Positions 29,216-38,572 of a stretch of DNA of 64,000 nucleotides are shown piece after piece. Origin of the DNA: Amycolatopsis sp. FDAARGOS 1241 (GTDB lineage: Bacteria; Actinomycetota; Actinomycetes; Mycobacteriales; Pseudonocardiaceae); NCBI RefSeq assembly GCF_016889705.1, contig NZ_CP069526.1:2046001-2110000 (forward strand), written 5' to 3'. Below the pieces are notes generated by a model. It searched no databases and had not been told where the DNA came from. It worked only from the letters and a program-made list of their open reading frames with translations. Within the stretch, counting starts at the first letter, position 1. Every line of letters starts with the position of its first letter. Made by a program: the position numbers and the translations under genes.

Positions 29216-30139
29216 ATGGTGACCGGGGACACACTGGGGATCGGCGACCTGGCGCGGCGCACCGGCGTGCCCGTGCGCACGATCCGCTTCTACTGCGACG
29301 AGGGCCTGCTCGAACCCACCCGCAGCACGGGTGGCCACCGCCGCTTCGACGCGTCGGCCGTCGACCGGCTCACGCTCGTCCGCCGCATGCGCAGCCTCGG
29401 CCTGGGCCTGGGGTCCATCACCGACGTCCTCTCCGGCCGCCGCTCCCTGGACGACGCCGTGGCCGCCGAGCGCGCTTCGCTGGACCGCGAGGTCGCGACG
29501 CTGGCGTGGCGGCGCTCGGTGCTGCGCGCCGTGGAGTCGGGGCCGGACCGCCTGGAGGTCCTGTCCGCGGTCTCCGACGGGTTCGCCGCGCGCGATGTCC
29601 TCGTCCGCCTGTGGCGACCGATGACGATGGCGCCGATCCCCGCGCACACGGCCGAGATGTTCCTGACGATCAGCGCGCCGGAGCCGCCGGAAGTGCCGAC
29701 GCCGGAACAGGTTGTGGCCTACGCCGAGTTGGTCCTGCTGGCGACGGACCAGTCCTTCGTCCGTTCGCTGCGGTCGAGCACGCTGGTCGATCACGAACGG
29801 ATCCGGGACCTGGCCGCACTGCACGCCGAGGTGGCGGACGCGTGTGCCCTGGCGTTCGCCGACGTGGCCGCCGGCTCGCCGCCCGTGCCGGGCGCCGCTC
29901 TGGACCGCTTCGTCGCGGCGCACGCCTCCGCCCTCGGTGCTGCGGACTCGCCTGCCTTCCGCCGCGCGCTGAACCACCGCACGGCCCCGGACCGGGATCC
30001 GCGCGTGCGGCGGTATTGGCACCTCGCCGGGACGATCACCGGTGAACCGGCCCCGATGGGAGTCACGCACACGTGGCTGCTTGACGCGCTCCACCGCTCG
30101 ACGTCCCAGCCGGTCCCAGATCTTGGACATAGTCGCTAG
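29216..30139 (+). CDS. MerR family transcriptional regulator
   Basis: 307 residues. The N-terminal winged HTH is clear: IGDLARRTGVPVRTIRFYCDEGLL, TGGHRRFD and VRRMRSLGLGLGSI. A dimerisation helix and a 200-residue effector domain of unknown ligand follow; it is longer than metal-sensing MerR proteins, resembling drug- or small-molecule-sensing ones. It probably controls itself and the divergent TIGR03083 gene through the dyad just upstream. Confidence 0.93.
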   Translation: MVTGDTLGIGDLARRTGVPVRTIRFYCDEGLLEPTRSTGGHRRFDASAVDRLTLVRRMRSLGLGLGSITDVLSGRRSLDDAVAAERASLDREVATLAWRRSVLRAVESGPDRLEVLSAVSDGFAARDVLVRLWRPMTMAPIPAHTAEMFLTISAPEPPEVPTPEQVVAYAELVLLATDQSFVRSLRSSTLVDHERIRDLAALHAEVADACALAFADVAAGSPPVPGAALDRFVAAHASALGAADSPAFRRALNHRTAPDRDPRVRRYWHLAGTITGEPAPMGVTHTWLLDALHRSTSQPVPDLGHSR

Positions 30140-30195
30140 ACGTCTGACGTCCAACCTACTGTCGCGGACGGAGAAGAGGGACAAGGAGTCGCACG

Positions 30196-31380
30196 ATGTC
30201 CGTACGCGATCGGGCCCGGTTGGTGGTGCCCGCGCAACCGCAGGACTTCCCGGACAGCCCGTTGAGCCGGAAGCTGCGGCAGCCGTTGTTGCTGGGCGTG
30301 TTCCTGCCGTTGCAGACGGGTGGGTGGTCGCAGTCGACATTGCCGCGGGGGACGGACTGGACGTTCGACTACAACCGCACGTTGACGCAGCAGGCGGAGA
30401 AGTTCGGGTTCGACATCGCCTTCGGGTTGTCCCAGTGGCTGCCCAAGGGCGGGTTCGGCGGCGAAACGCACTACCGCGAGAACTTCCTCGACCCGTTCGT
30501 CTCGGCGATCGCGCTCGCGTCGGCCACGGAGTCGATCCTGTTGCTGGGCACGGTGCACGTGCTCTACGGCCCCTGGCACCCGTTGCACCTGGCGAAGTTC
30601 CTCGCCACCGCCGACCACGTCTCCGGTGGCCGCTTCGGCGCGAACATCGTCACCGGGTACGCCGACACCGAACCCGCGATGTTCGGCCAGCTGCGCCCCG
30701 AGCACGACAAGCGCTACGCGATGGCCGACGAGTTCATCGCCGTCTGCAAGGACCTCTGGGCGGGCGAGGACAACCTGACGTTCCACGGCGACCACTACGC
30801 GCTGCAGGAGGCCTACGCGTCACCGCTGCCGAAGTACGGGCGGCCGATCCTCGTGTCCGCCAGCGGCTCGCCGGCGGGATTCGCTTACGCGGGCAAGAAC
30901 TCCGACCTCGTGTTCATCTCGAGCCCCGCCGGCGAGGACATCGACCGCGCGCTCGAAGCCCTGCCCGACCACGTCGCCAAGGTCAAGCAGGCCGCGCGCG
31001 AAGTCGGGCGCGAAGTGCGGGTACTGATCAACCCGACCGTCGTGTCCGCGCCCACGCACGCCGAGGCGCACGCGCGTTACCAGGCGATCATGGACCACGC
31101 GGACCTCGGCGCGATCGGCGCGTTCACCGATCGCCACAGCGCGGGCGACAGCCAGTCGTGGCTCGAGCACTCGGCGCGGGGCCGCGCCGTCGGCGGGCAC
31201 CTGCACATCGTGGGCTCGCCGGAGGAGGTCACGGACAAGCTGCGCCGCCTGCACGAAACGGGCATCGACGGCGTCCAGCTCACCTTCTACGACTACCAGC
31301 CCGAACTCGCGTACTTCGGCACGGAGATCGTGCCACTGCTGGAAGAGGCCGGGCTGCGCAGGAGTGTTACGAATCCCTGA
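30196..31380 (+). CDS. sfnG: LLM flavin-dependent monooxygenase, dimethylsulfone monooxygenase SfnG-like
   Basis: 394 residues. LGVFLPLQTGGWSQSTLPRGTDWT and the downstream GQLRPEHDKRYAMADEFI match the FMNH2-dependent SfnG/alkanesulfonate monooxygenase branch. SfnG oxidises dimethylsulfone to methanesulfinate during sulfur scavenging. A typical HVSGGRFGANIVTG loop is present. No reductase or sulfonate transporter is adjacent, so the substrate assignment is only by family resemblance. Confidence 0.82.
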   Translation: MSVRDRARLVVPAQPQDFPDSPLSRKLRQPLLLGVFLPLQTGGWSQSTLPRGTDWTFDYNRTLTQQAEKFGFDIAFGLSQWLPKGGFGGETHYRENFLDPFVSAIALASATESILLLGTVHVLYGPWHPLHLAKFLATADHVSGGRFGANIVTGYADTEPAMFGQLRPEHDKRYAMADEFIAVCKDLWAGEDNLTFHGDHYALQEAYASPLPKYGRPILVSASGSPAGFAYAGKNSDLVFISSPAGEDIDRALEALPDHVAKVKQAAREVGREVRVLINPTVVSAPTHAEAHARYQAIMDHADLGAIGAFTDRHSAGDSQSWLEHSARGRAVGGHLHIVGSPEEVTDKLRRLHETGIDGVQLTFYDYQPELAYFGTEIVPLLEEAGLRRSVTNP

Positions 31381-31448
31381 CCTGCCCTCGCCGCCGCGTC
31401 TCCGGGGCCCCGGCCCGGCCTAGGCTGGCCGCGACGGAAGAGGTCACC

Positions 31449-32576
31449 CTGATCACGTTGGTGCTGATCGGCCTGGTCGGCGGACTGATCACGGGTATTT
31501 CCCCGTGCGTGCTGCCGGTGCTGCCGGTCCTGTTCATGACGGGCGGCGCCGGCGCGGCACCGACGCGCCGGCGGCCATTCCTCATCGTCGCGGGGCTGGC
31601 GCTGAGCTTCAGCGTCGTCACGCTGCTCGGCACACTCGTGCTCGCCGCCCTGCACCTGCCCGGTGACGTGGTGCGCTGGGCCGGGCTCGTGGTTCTCGTG
31701 GTGCTCGGGATCGCGATGATGTTCCCGCGGGTGCAGGACCTCCTGGAACGCCCGTTCGTCCGGCTCGGCCGCAAGTCCGTGCCCGGCGACCGCGGCGCGT
31801 TCGTGCTGGGGCTCGCGCTCGGGACGGTGTACGTGCCGTGCGCCGGGCCCGTGCTCGCCGCCATCACCGTCGCCGGGGCGACGCACGAGATCGGTCCGTC
31901 GACGATCGCGCTCACGATCGCGTTCGCCGTCGGCACGGCGGTTCCGCTGCTGTTCTTCGCGCTCGCGGGCAACCGCGTGGCCGAGCACGTGAAGGCGTTC
32001 CGCGACCGGCAGCGCCAGGTTCGCTTCGCAGCGGGGATCGTGGTGATCGGGCTGGCGGTGGCGCTCACCTTCAACGTCACCGACGTGCTGCAACGCGCCG
32101 TCCCCGACTACACCGCCGGCCTCAACCAGGCGCTGGGCGCGGAGCGCGGCCTGCAGCCGTGTGACCCGTCCGGCGAGCTGCGGGACTGCGGCACCACACC
32201 GCAGCTCGCCGGGATCAGCCGGTGGTTCAACACGAGCGGGGGCCAACCGCCCGCGCTGCAAGGGAAAGTGGTCCTCTACGACTTCTGGGCCTACTCCTGC
32301 ATCAACTGCCAGCGCGCGATCCCGCACGTCGAGGCGTGGTACCGGCGTTACCACGACCTCGGACTCGAGATCGTCGGCGTGCACACGCCGGAGTACGCGT
32401 TCGAGCACGTGGCCGCGAACGTCGCGGACAGCGTTTCGCGCCAGCACATCACCTACCCCGTGGCGATCGACAACGACTACGCCACGTGGAACGCGTTCCA
32501 GAACCAGTCGTGGCCCGCCGAGTACCTCTCGGACGCGAGCGGGCACGTCCGCCCAGGAGTTCACGTGAGGGCATGA
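31449..32576 (+). CDS. dipZ: DipZ-type cytochrome c biogenesis / thiol-disulfide protein, C-terminally truncated
   Basis: Residues 1-210 are a CcdA-like membrane domain with about six helices and GISPCVLPVLPVLF and VYVPCAGPVLA cysteines. A thioredoxin-like extracytoplasmic domain follows with CINCQ as the redox site. The family is normally about 550-690 residues with a further C-terminal domain. Here homology ends at EYLSDASGHV and a foreign PGVHVRA ends the protein at 376 residues. No ATG or GTG fits: GGAAGAGG at 31436-31443 is ideally placed for CTG at 31449, giving MITLVLIGLVGG. TTG 31458 or GTG 31461 are alternatives. Probably partly functional or a decaying gene. Confidence 0.8.
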   Translation: MITLVLIGLVGGLITGISPCVLPVLPVLFMTGGAGAAPTRRRPFLIVAGLALSFSVVTLLGTLVLAALHLPGDVVRWAGLVVLVVLGIAMMFPRVQDLLERPFVRLGRKSVPGDRGAFVLGLALGTVYVPCAGPVLAAITVAGATHEIGPSTIALTIAFAVGTAVPLLFFALAGNRVAEHVKAFRDRQRQVRFAAGIVVIGLAVALTFNVTDVLQRAVPDYTAGLNQALGAERGLQPCDPSGELRDCGTTPQLAGISRWFNTSGGQPPALQGKVVLYDFWAYSCINCQRAIPHVEAWYRRYHDLGLEIVGVHTPEYAFEHVAANVADSVSRQHITYPVAIDNDYATWNAFQNQSWPAEYLSDASGHVRPGVHVRA

Positions 32577-32728
32577 GGTGCTTTCTGTGGCGGGCGAAGG
32601 GATTTCCGAAGCGTAACCACGATCGCGGCCGAGAAGGTGTTTCCGAATCTTTAGCGTCTGCGCGGAAACTCCCGGACGGGTGAATCATTCGTTCCCGGCT
32701 GAACTGTTCCCGTGCGATCGTGAGGGGT

Positions 32729-33409
32729 ATGACGACGACCAGGGAAGCGCTCGCCTTCGACGTGTACGGCACGCTCGTCGACCCCCTCGCCATGGCGGAT
32801 CGGATTCGCGGTTACGCGCCGGACTGCGACGCCGCCGCGGTCGCGGAAGTGTGGCGGCGCAAGCAACTCGAGGTGAGCTTCCGGCTCGCGGCCATGGGCC
32901 GCTACGAAGACTTCGCGTGGTGCACGCGCCGCGCGCTCGGCTTCGCGCTCGCGACGGCGGGGCAGCCACTCGGCTCCCGCGACCAGGACGCGCTCGCCGC
33001 CGAGTACGAGCACTTGGCCGCGTACCCCGACGCGGCGCCGGCGATGGAGGAGCTGCGCGGCCGGGGCCACGCGCTGGCCGTACTGTCGAACGGCACCCCG
33101 GACATGCTCGCCGCCGTCCTGCGCCGGACGGGGCTGGCCGAGTACTTGACGGAGGTGATCAGCGTGCACGAGGTCCGCACGTTCAAGCCCGCGCCCGAGG
33201 TGTACCACCACGCAGCGCGGCGCCTCGGCCGCTCGCCGCAGGAGGTGCGGCTGGTCACCAGCAATGCGTTCGACAGCATCGGCGCCGAGGCCGCCGGCCT
33301 CCGGGCGGCGTGGGTCGACCGCGGTGGCCGTCCGTTCGAACCGGACGGCGCACCGCCGGACGTGGTGGTCACGTCCTTGGCCGGACTCGCGGCTGCGTTG
33401 CCCGGTTAG
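32729..33409 (+). CDS. Haloacid dehalogenase, type II (HAD superfamily)
   Basis: 226 residues. The HAD motifs are FDVYGTLVD (nucleophile Asp), LSNGTPDML, then FKPAPEVYHHA (Lys) and SNAFDSIGAEAAGL (acidic motif). The sequence pattern is that of (S)-2-haloacid dehalogenases, which hydrolyse 2-halo acids, though related enzymes act as phosphatases. ATG at 32729 is preceded by GAGGGG. It is monocistronic with no obvious regulator. Confidence 0.92.
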   Translation: MTTTREALAFDVYGTLVDPLAMADRIRGYAPDCDAAAVAEVWRRKQLEVSFRLAAMGRYEDFAWCTRRALGFALATAGQPLGSRDQDALAAEYEHLAAYPDAAPAMEELRGRGHALAVLSNGTPDMLAAVLRRTGLAEYLTEVISVHEVRTFKPAPEVYHHAARRLGRSPQEVRLVTSNAFDSIGAEAAGLRAAWVDRGGRPFEPDGAPPDVVVTSLAGLAAALPG

Positions 33410-33432
33410 AACGCTTCGACCAGTGGTGACCT

Positions 33433-33453
33433 CACCAACAACTGTTGTAGGTG
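33433..33453. promoter_or_regulatory. Palindrome upstream of the APC permease
   Basis: CACCAACAAC, a central T and GTTGTAGGTG form a 21-base dyad with one mismatch, 82 bases before the permease ATG. The following TAACAAT and CATCCG region could hold the promoter. The MarR protein encoded downstream of the permease is a plausible binder; this is inference. Confidence 0.5.
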
Positions 33454-33534
33454 GTAACAATCTGGCATCCGTGTGTTTCACTGTCACCTGATGGGGTAGC
33501 TGCCCGTCGGAATCAGCACGGCAGGAGGCAACAC

Positions 33535-35250
33535 ATGGGAGTGGACGCCGGAACCGCACCGCCCGCACGGGCAGGGGCGGCGGGCGACGACAAGCGGCTC
33601 AAGAAGCACTTCGGGCCGATCGGGCTGCTGTTCACTGCGGTCGGGTCGGTGATCGGGTCCGGGTGGCTGTTCGGGGCGCTCGACGCGGCGGAGCTCGCCG
33701 GACCGGCGGCGATCGTCTCGTGGGGCATCGGCGCGGTGATGTTCGTCCTGATCGGGATGACCTACGCCGAGCTCGGCACGATGTTCCCGCACTCGGGTGG
33801 GGTGGCGCGGTTCCCGCACTACTCCTTCGGGTCGTTCGCCAGCTTCTCGATGGGCTGGGTCACCTGGATCGCCGCCGCGGCGGTGTCGCCGATCGAGGTG
33901 CTCGCGGTGGTGCAGTACGCCACCAACTACCTGCCGTGGCTGGAACGGCTCGACGCCGACAAGAACGCCGTGCTCACGCCCGCCGGCACGGGGATCTGCA
34001 TCGCACTGCTCGCCGTGTTCGTGCTGGTGAACTTCTTCGGTGTGCGCTGGTTCGCGCGGATCAACAACGTGCTGGTGTGGTGGAAGCTCGCGATCATCGC
34101 GCTGGTGATCGTCGTCTTCCTCTTCACCGCGTTCGACGGCAGCCACTTCAGCTCCTACGGTGGCTTCGCACCGTATGGCGTGCACGGCATCTTCTCCGCC
34201 GTCGCCAGCGCCGGCATCGCCTTCTCGTTCTTCGGGTTCCGGCAAGGCGTCGAGCTGGCGGGGGAGACGTCGAACCCGAAGCGCAATGTGCCGCTCACCC
34301 TCATCGGCTCCGTCGTGCTCACCGGCGTGCTGTACGTGCTGCTGCAGATCGCTTTCATCGGCGCCGTCCCGTCGGACGCGGTCGCGAAGCAGGGCTGGGT
34401 GAACGTCGGCACGAACTTCAGCACCGGTGGCGACGTGCTCGCCACTTTCGGGCCCCTCGCGGCGATCGCGGGCGTGCTCGGCATCGGCTGGCTGGCCGCG
34501 TTGCTCTACGCCGACGCGATCATCTCGCCCGGGGACACCGGCCTCATCTACACCGGCGTCACGGCCCGCATCTCCTACGCGATGGGCCGCAACCGCAACG
34601 CGCCGTCCGGCCTGGCGAAGGTGAACAAGACCGGGGTGCCGTGGGTGAGCCTCATCCTCGCGTTCATCGTCGGCTGCTTCTTCTTCCTGCCGTTCCCGGG
34701 CTGGAGCCAGCTCGTCTCGTTCGTCACGAACAGCACGGTGCTCTCGTTCGGCTCGGGCCCGCTGGTGCTGCTCGCGATGCGCCGCCAGCTCCCGAACCAG
34801 GTGCGCCCATTCCGGCTCGGCCGCGGCTGGGCGGGGGTCATCGCGTTCCTCGCGCTGTTCTCCACCAACCTGATCATCTACTGGACCGGCTGGGACACGA
34901 ACTGGAAGCTGTTCGTGGTGATCGTGTTCGGCTACGTGCTGATGGCGCTCAACCAGGCGCTGGGCAAGGGCCGCACGCCGCGGATGGACTTCCGCCACGG
35001 CTGGTGGGTGCTGGTGTGGTTCGCCGGCCTGGCCCTGATCAGCTACCTCGGCAACTACCCGGAGGCAGACAAGCACGCCGGCAACCTCTCGGTGCTCGAC
35101 TTCAACCTGGGTGCGCTCGCGTCGCTCGTGCTGACGGTGATCGTCATGGCGCTCGCTCTGAACAGCGCACTGCCCCAGGAGCGCGTCGAGGAGATCCTGG
35201 CGGAGCACCGCGAGGACGACGACGCCGCGGGCGAGGCAGCTCTGCCCTGA
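33535..35250 (+). CDS. APC family amino-acid permease
   Basis: 571 residues with about 12-13 hydrophobic helices. The first helix contains LFTAVGSVIGSGWLFG, the unwound substrate-binding motif of the APC superfamily, and GIAFSFFGFRQGVELAGET marks helix 6. The GGAGG site at 33523-33527 supports the ATG. It would import an amino acid or related compound by proton symport. A perfect terminator follows and then a MarR gene. Confidence 0.93.
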   Translation: MGVDAGTAPPARAGAAGDDKRLKKHFGPIGLLFTAVGSVIGSGWLFGALDAAELAGPAAIVSWGIGAVMFVLIGMTYAELGTMFPHSGGVARFPHYSFGSFASFSMGWVTWIAAAAVSPIEVLAVVQYATNYLPWLERLDADKNAVLTPAGTGICIALLAVFVLVNFFGVRWFARINNVLVWWKLAIIALVIVVFLFTAFDGSHFSSYGGFAPYGVHGIFSAVASAGIAFSFFGFRQGVELAGETSNPKRNVPLTLIGSVVLTGVLYVLLQIAFIGAVPSDAVAKQGWVNVGTNFSTGGDVLATFGPLAAIAGVLGIGWLAALLYADAIISPGDTGLIYTGVTARISYAMGRNRNAPSGLAKVNKTGVPWVSLILAFIVGCFFFLPFPGWSQLVSFVTNSTVLSFGSGPLVLLAMRRQLPNQVRPFRLGRGWAGVIAFLALFSTNLIIYWTGWDTNWKLFVVIVFGYVLMALNQALGKGRTPRMDFRHGWWVLVWFAGLALISYLGNYPEADKHAGNLSVLDFNLGALASLVLTVIVMALALNSALPQERVEEILAEHREDDDAAGEAALP

Positions 35251-35259
35251 CCTCTCCCC

Positions 35260-35294
35260 GGGAACTGGCCCCGTGCCCTGCGGGGCCAGTTCCC
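35260..35294 (+). terminator. Terminator after the permease
   Basis: GGGAACTGGCCCC at 35260-35272 pairs exactly with 35282-35294 across a 9-base loop, ten bases after the permease stop. Confidence 0.82.
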
Positions 35295-35320
35295 GCGGTT
35301 GTGGGGCAAACTGGACAACC

Positions 35321-35812
35321 ATGACCCGTCCGAGACCGGCGAGCGGCTCCGCCGACGTCGACACCCTCACCGACGCCGTCCTGACCGCGTCCCGGTTGCT
35401 CGTGGGCGTTTCGGTCCGCTCCATCGCCGCGGTGGGCGATCGCGTGACGTTGGCGCAGTTCCGGATGCTCGTCGTGCTGCACACCCGGGGACCGCTCAAA
35501 CACGCCGTGCTCGCCGACCACCTGGGCGTGACCCCGTCGACGGCCAGCAGGATGGTCGACCGGCTCGTCGCGGCGGGACTGGTGCACCGGCAGCACAGCA
35601 CGGTGTCGCGCCGCGAGATCGTGCTGGCCGTGACCGAGGAGGGCGCCCGCGTCGTCCGGCAGGTCACCGCCCGGCGCCGGCGCCAGATCGCGAAGATCGT
35701 CGCCAAGATGCCCGAGGAGCACCGCCGCGGCCTGGTGGAGGCCCTCACGGCGTTCACCGAGGCCGGCGGCGAACCCCCGGCGGCCACGACGCCGGAGGGC
35801 ATCTGGGGCTGA
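35321..35812 (+). CDS. MarR family transcriptional regulator
   Basis: 163 residues. The winged helix is clear: LTAFRML-type region VTLAQFRMLVVLHTRG, the recognition helix GVTPSTASRMVDRLVAAGLV, and the wing VSRREIVLAVTEEGARV. It begins with a Thr/Arg-rich leader from ATG 35321. It lies 26 bases after the permease terminator, so it is probably transcribed separately. Possible target: the palindrome before the permease. Confidence 0.92.
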   Translation: MTRPRPASGSADVDTLTDAVLTASRLLVGVSVRSIAAVGDRVTLAQFRMLVVLHTRGPLKHAVLADHLGVTPSTASRMVDRLVAAGLVHRQHSTVSRREIVLAVTEEGARVVRQVTARRRRQIAKIVAKMPEEHRRGLVEALTAFTEAGGEPPAATTPEGIWG

Positions 35813-35864
35813 CCGTCTACTGTGGAACGTGTGTGATCGCGGCGCCGCGAGGGTATCCGCGCGC

Positions 35865-36074
35865 ATGACGAAGGAGTTCCGCAAAGGCGACCGCGTCCGG
35901 TGGGACGCGGGCAACGAAAGCTCGGTCGGCACCGTCGAGGACGTGCTCACGACCGAGACGGAGGCGGGCGGCGGGCACGTCAAGGCATCGCCGGACGCCC
36001 CGCAGTACCTGGTCCGCAGCGAGAAGACCGGCCGGACGGCGGTGCACCACCCGGACAAGATCCACCCGGCCTGA
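35865..36074 (+). CDS. HVA1 / DUF2945 Tudor-like small protein
   Basis: 69 residues. FRKGDRVRWDAG at the start, GTVEDVLT, and YLVRSEKTGRTAVHHPDKIHP at the end are the family signature of hypervirulence-associated protein 1 (Tudor-like) domains. Such proteins are common in actinobacteria and their function is unclear. ATG 35865 is the natural start for this length. It converges with the next gene. Confidence 0.88.
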   Translation: MTKEFRKGDRVRWDAGNESSVGTVEDVLTTETEAGGGHVKASPDAPQYLVRSEKTGRTAVHHPDKIHPA

Positions 36075-36079
36075 CCCGG

Positions 36080-36349
36080 TCAGCCCAGCGTGACGGTGCC
36101 GGGCAGGCTCAGCGCGGAGAACCCCGAAACATCCACACAGGACACCCCGCGCTTGTCCACGATGACCATCAGCACGCCTTCGCAGTGGCTGCAGCGGCCC
36201 ACGATGCCGGGCGCGTCGACGTAGACGTGGACTTCGGCCAGCGGCCCGGTCGCGCCGCAGTGGGCGCAAGTACCGTCGGCGGCGGTCACCTCGTCGCCGA
36301 AGACGGTGCGGAGCGTGCCGGCGATCGCGTTGCCGTCGAGCATGGCCAT
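36080..36349 (-). CDS. DUF6510 family zinc-ribbon-like protein
   Basis: 89 residues starting MAMLDGNAIAG. Cys pairs CAHCG and CSHCE, 30 residues apart, look like a zinc ribbon; the rest VHVYVDAPGIVGR fits what I recall of DUF6510. AAGGGA lies four bases before ATG 36349. Role unknown. It ends 5 bases from the end of the opposite gene. Confidence 0.85.
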   Translation of the reverse strand: MAMLDGNAIAGTLRTVFGDEVTAADGTCAHCGATGPLAEVHVYVDAPGIVGRCSHCEGVLMVIVDKRGVSCVDVSGFSALSLPGTVTLG

Positions 36350-36374
36350 CACGTCCCTTCGGGTTGACCGGAAG

Positions 36375-37385
36375 CTACACCCGGCGGACCCGCGGTGGGG
36401 ACCGGTTGAAAAGCCGGGTGTCAGCGGGTTTCGGGAGCCCGGTGCCGAGCGCTTCCCGCAGCACGGCGGCCGCCTGGGCGACCGCGCCACGGCAGGCGCG
36501 GGTGCCGGCCAGGGAATTGAGCACCATGAAGTCGTGGATGACGCCGGCGTAGCGGACGGTGGTGGTGCGGACGCCGGCCGCGCGCAGGTTCGCGGCGTAG
36601 GACTCGCCTTCGTCACGCAGCACGTCGGCCTCGGCGACGAGCACGAACGCCGGCGGCAGGCCCGCGAGCTGGTCGCGCGTCGCCCGGTTGGGCGAGGCCG
36701 TGATGTCGGCGCGCTGGGCGGCGCCGGGCGCGTAGGCGTCCCAGAACCACTCCATCGCCTCGCGGGTGAGGGAAAAGCCCGTCGCGAATTCGGCGTAGGA
36801 ACCGGTGTCCATCGCGGCGTCGGTGACCGGGTAGTACAGCGATTGGTGGACGAAGTGGACGTCGCCGCGGTCCTTGGCGAGCAGGGTGAGCGCGGTGGCC
36901 AGTGCGCCGCCCGCAGAGTCGCCGGCGACGGCGAGGCGGGCCGCGTCGAGCCCGTGTTCCGCGCCGTGGGCCGTGATCCACTGCGCCGTCGCGTAACCCT
37001 GCTCGAGGGCCACGGGGTAGCGCACTTCGGGTGAGTGCGTGTACTCCACGAACGCGATGGTCGCACGGGCGCCGGTCGCGAGTTCGCGCACGAGCCGGTC
37101 GTGGGTGAGCGCGTTGCCGAGGATCCAGCCGCCACCGTGCAGGTACACGACGACGGGCAGGGCGCCGGTCGCGCCCGCGGGCCGGACGAGCCGCACCCGC
37201 ACGTCGCCGGCCGCGGCGGGCACGGTCACCCACTGCTCGGCCACCTCGGGTTTCGCGATCGGCCCCGACTGCAAGTCGACCAGCACCTTTCGGGCGGCCT
37301 TCGGCCCCAGCTCGAACAGGAACGGTGGTGCCGACGCGGCGGCGGCCACGGCCTCGGCCTCCGGCTCCAGGACGACCTCGGGCAT
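36375..37385 (-). CDS. Alpha/beta hydrolase, HSL-type esterase/lipase
   Basis: 336 residues. The oxyanion-hole motif HGGGWILGN, the nucleophile elbow GDSAGG, a distal Asp region EADVLRDEGE and the catalytic His in YAGVIHDFM place it in the hormone-sensitive lipase family of carboxylesterases. No signal peptide, so it is cytoplasmic. Starts 25 bases upstream of the DUF6510 gene on the same strand and could share its transcript. Confidence 0.93.
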   Translation of the reverse strand: MPEVVLEPEAEAVAAAASAPPFLFELGPKAARKVLVDLQSGPIAKPEVAEQWVTVPAAAGDVRVRLVRPAGATGALPVVVYLHGGGWILGNALTHDRLVRELATGARATIAFVEYTHSPEVRYPVALEQGYATAQWITAHGAEHGLDAARLAVAGDSAGGALATALTLLAKDRGDVHFVHQSLYYPVTDAAMDTGSYAEFATGFSLTREAMEWFWDAYAPGAAQRADITASPNRATRDQLAGLPPAFVLVAEADVLRDEGESYAANLRAAGVRTTTVRYAGVIHDFMVLNSLAGTRACRGAVAQAAAVLREALGTGLPKPADTRLFNRSPPRVRRV

Positions 37386-37631
37386 GCGCGTGCTCCTTCC
37401 CTGTTACGAACGTGTCGACGATGCCAGAGCGACCGCGGCCGAACACCTGTCGAAGCCCCGGGCTCGCACCCGGGCGTCGGGCGCCGGCCCGGGTCCCGGG
37501 CACCCGGGGGTGCCACGGGTCCGGCCGGGGGCGGGTGTGGGGCTCACTGGAGTGAGGCAACCGGCGCACACCAGGCCGCGGGAACGGACCCGGGGCCAGG
37601 CGCCGACGACGGGGTGAGCAGGTGTTGTCCC

Positions 37632-38315
37632 ATGACAGTGGTTCAATTTGCCTTGCACGCCCGGGACATCCCGGTCCTGGGCGACGACGCCGTCACGGAG
37701 GCGGACCACGCCTACGGGCACCTTGCGCAGACCGATCCGGTGCTGCGGTCGCTCGTTGAGCGGTTCGGCCACCCGGACCCGTTCGGGCGCCGCGAAGAAG
37801 CCGGCCGGGGTGACCACTTCGCCGCGGTGGTCCGGTACGTCACGCTCCGCCCGCTGCACGCGCCGCCGACGTCGATCCTGTACGCCAGCCTCCGCCGCGC
37901 CACGCGCGGCCACCCCTCGGCGGCGCGGATCGTCGCCCTCGGGGTCCGGCGGCTGACGGCTCTTGGCCTGCCCGCCGACGACGCCGCCCGCGTCGTGCGG
38001 CTCGGCCACGCTCAGCTCTCGGGCGAGGTGGACCTGGCCACCGTGGCGGGCCGCAACGACCGCCAGGTCCGTGAACTCCTCGCCGGCTATGGGTTTCCGC
38101 GCCGCGTGGCCGACCTGTTCCTGATCCGCCGCCTCGGCCGTCCCGACGTGCTGCCCGTCGACGACCCCGCACTCGCCCAGGTCGTCTCGGACATCTGGGC
38201 CGGTCCCGTCGACGTGATCGGCCTGGCGTGGGCGCCCTACCGCACTTACGCGGCCGCGCTGCTGCAGGCGTTCGCGCGGGAGATGGCCCACGCCGCTGAC
38301 AGGACCCCGCGATGA
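37632..38315 (+). CDS. HhH-GPD (AlkA-like) DNA glycosylase-type protein
   Basis: 227 residues. [16 protein letters not shown] matches the AlkA signature around the catalytic Asp, and the end [13 protein letters not shown] fits the C-terminal helix. The preceding helix-hairpin-helix reads [16 protein letters not shown] rather than the usual LPGIGPWTA, so the DNA-contacting hairpin is altered. If active it would remove alkylated bases. It is coupled by ATGA overlap to a small zinc-ribbon-like gene. Confidence 0.72.
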   Translation: MTVVQFALHARDIPVLGDDAVTEADHAYGHLAQTDPVLRSLVERFGHPDPFGRREEAGRGDHFAAVVRYVTLRPLHAPPTSILYASLRRATRGHPSAARIVALGVRRLTALGLPADDAARVVRLGHAQLSGEVDLATVAGRNDRQVRELLAGYGFPRRVADLFLIRRLGRPDVLPVDDPALAQVVSDIWAGPVDVIGLAWAPYRTYAAALLQAFAREMAHAADRTPR

Positions 38316-38572
38316 CCGCCGCGGCCGGCAGCGACCCCGACCGCCGCACTCCGGAGATCGCCATCCCGCTGCACACACAGTGGACGCAGGTTGCTCCGTG
38401 CTCGGTCTGCCGGCACGCCACCGAGCAGACCTTCGTGCACCGCAACGCCTCCGCCACGCGCTTCGCCGCCAGGTGCTTGCCCTGCGGCGCCTGGAACGTC
38501 GTGACGGCCGCCTGGGGCTGGGCGAGCGACGACGTGCTCCCGGTCCTGCTGACCTCGAGGCAGGAACGGTGA
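38312..38572 (+). CDS. Small Cys-pair protein coupled to the glycosylase
   Basis: 86 residues. CSVCRHATE and CLPCGAW, 24 residues apart, form two CxxC pairs suited to a zinc ribbon. Start overlaps the glycosylase stop by four bases, so both are translated together. The family is unknown; its partner suggests DNA or nucleotide work, but this is inference only. Confidence 0.7.
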   Translation: MTAAAGSDPDRRTPEIAIPLHTQWTQVAPCSVCRHATEQTFVHRNASATRFAARCLPCGAWNVVTAAWGWASDDVLPVLLTSRQER

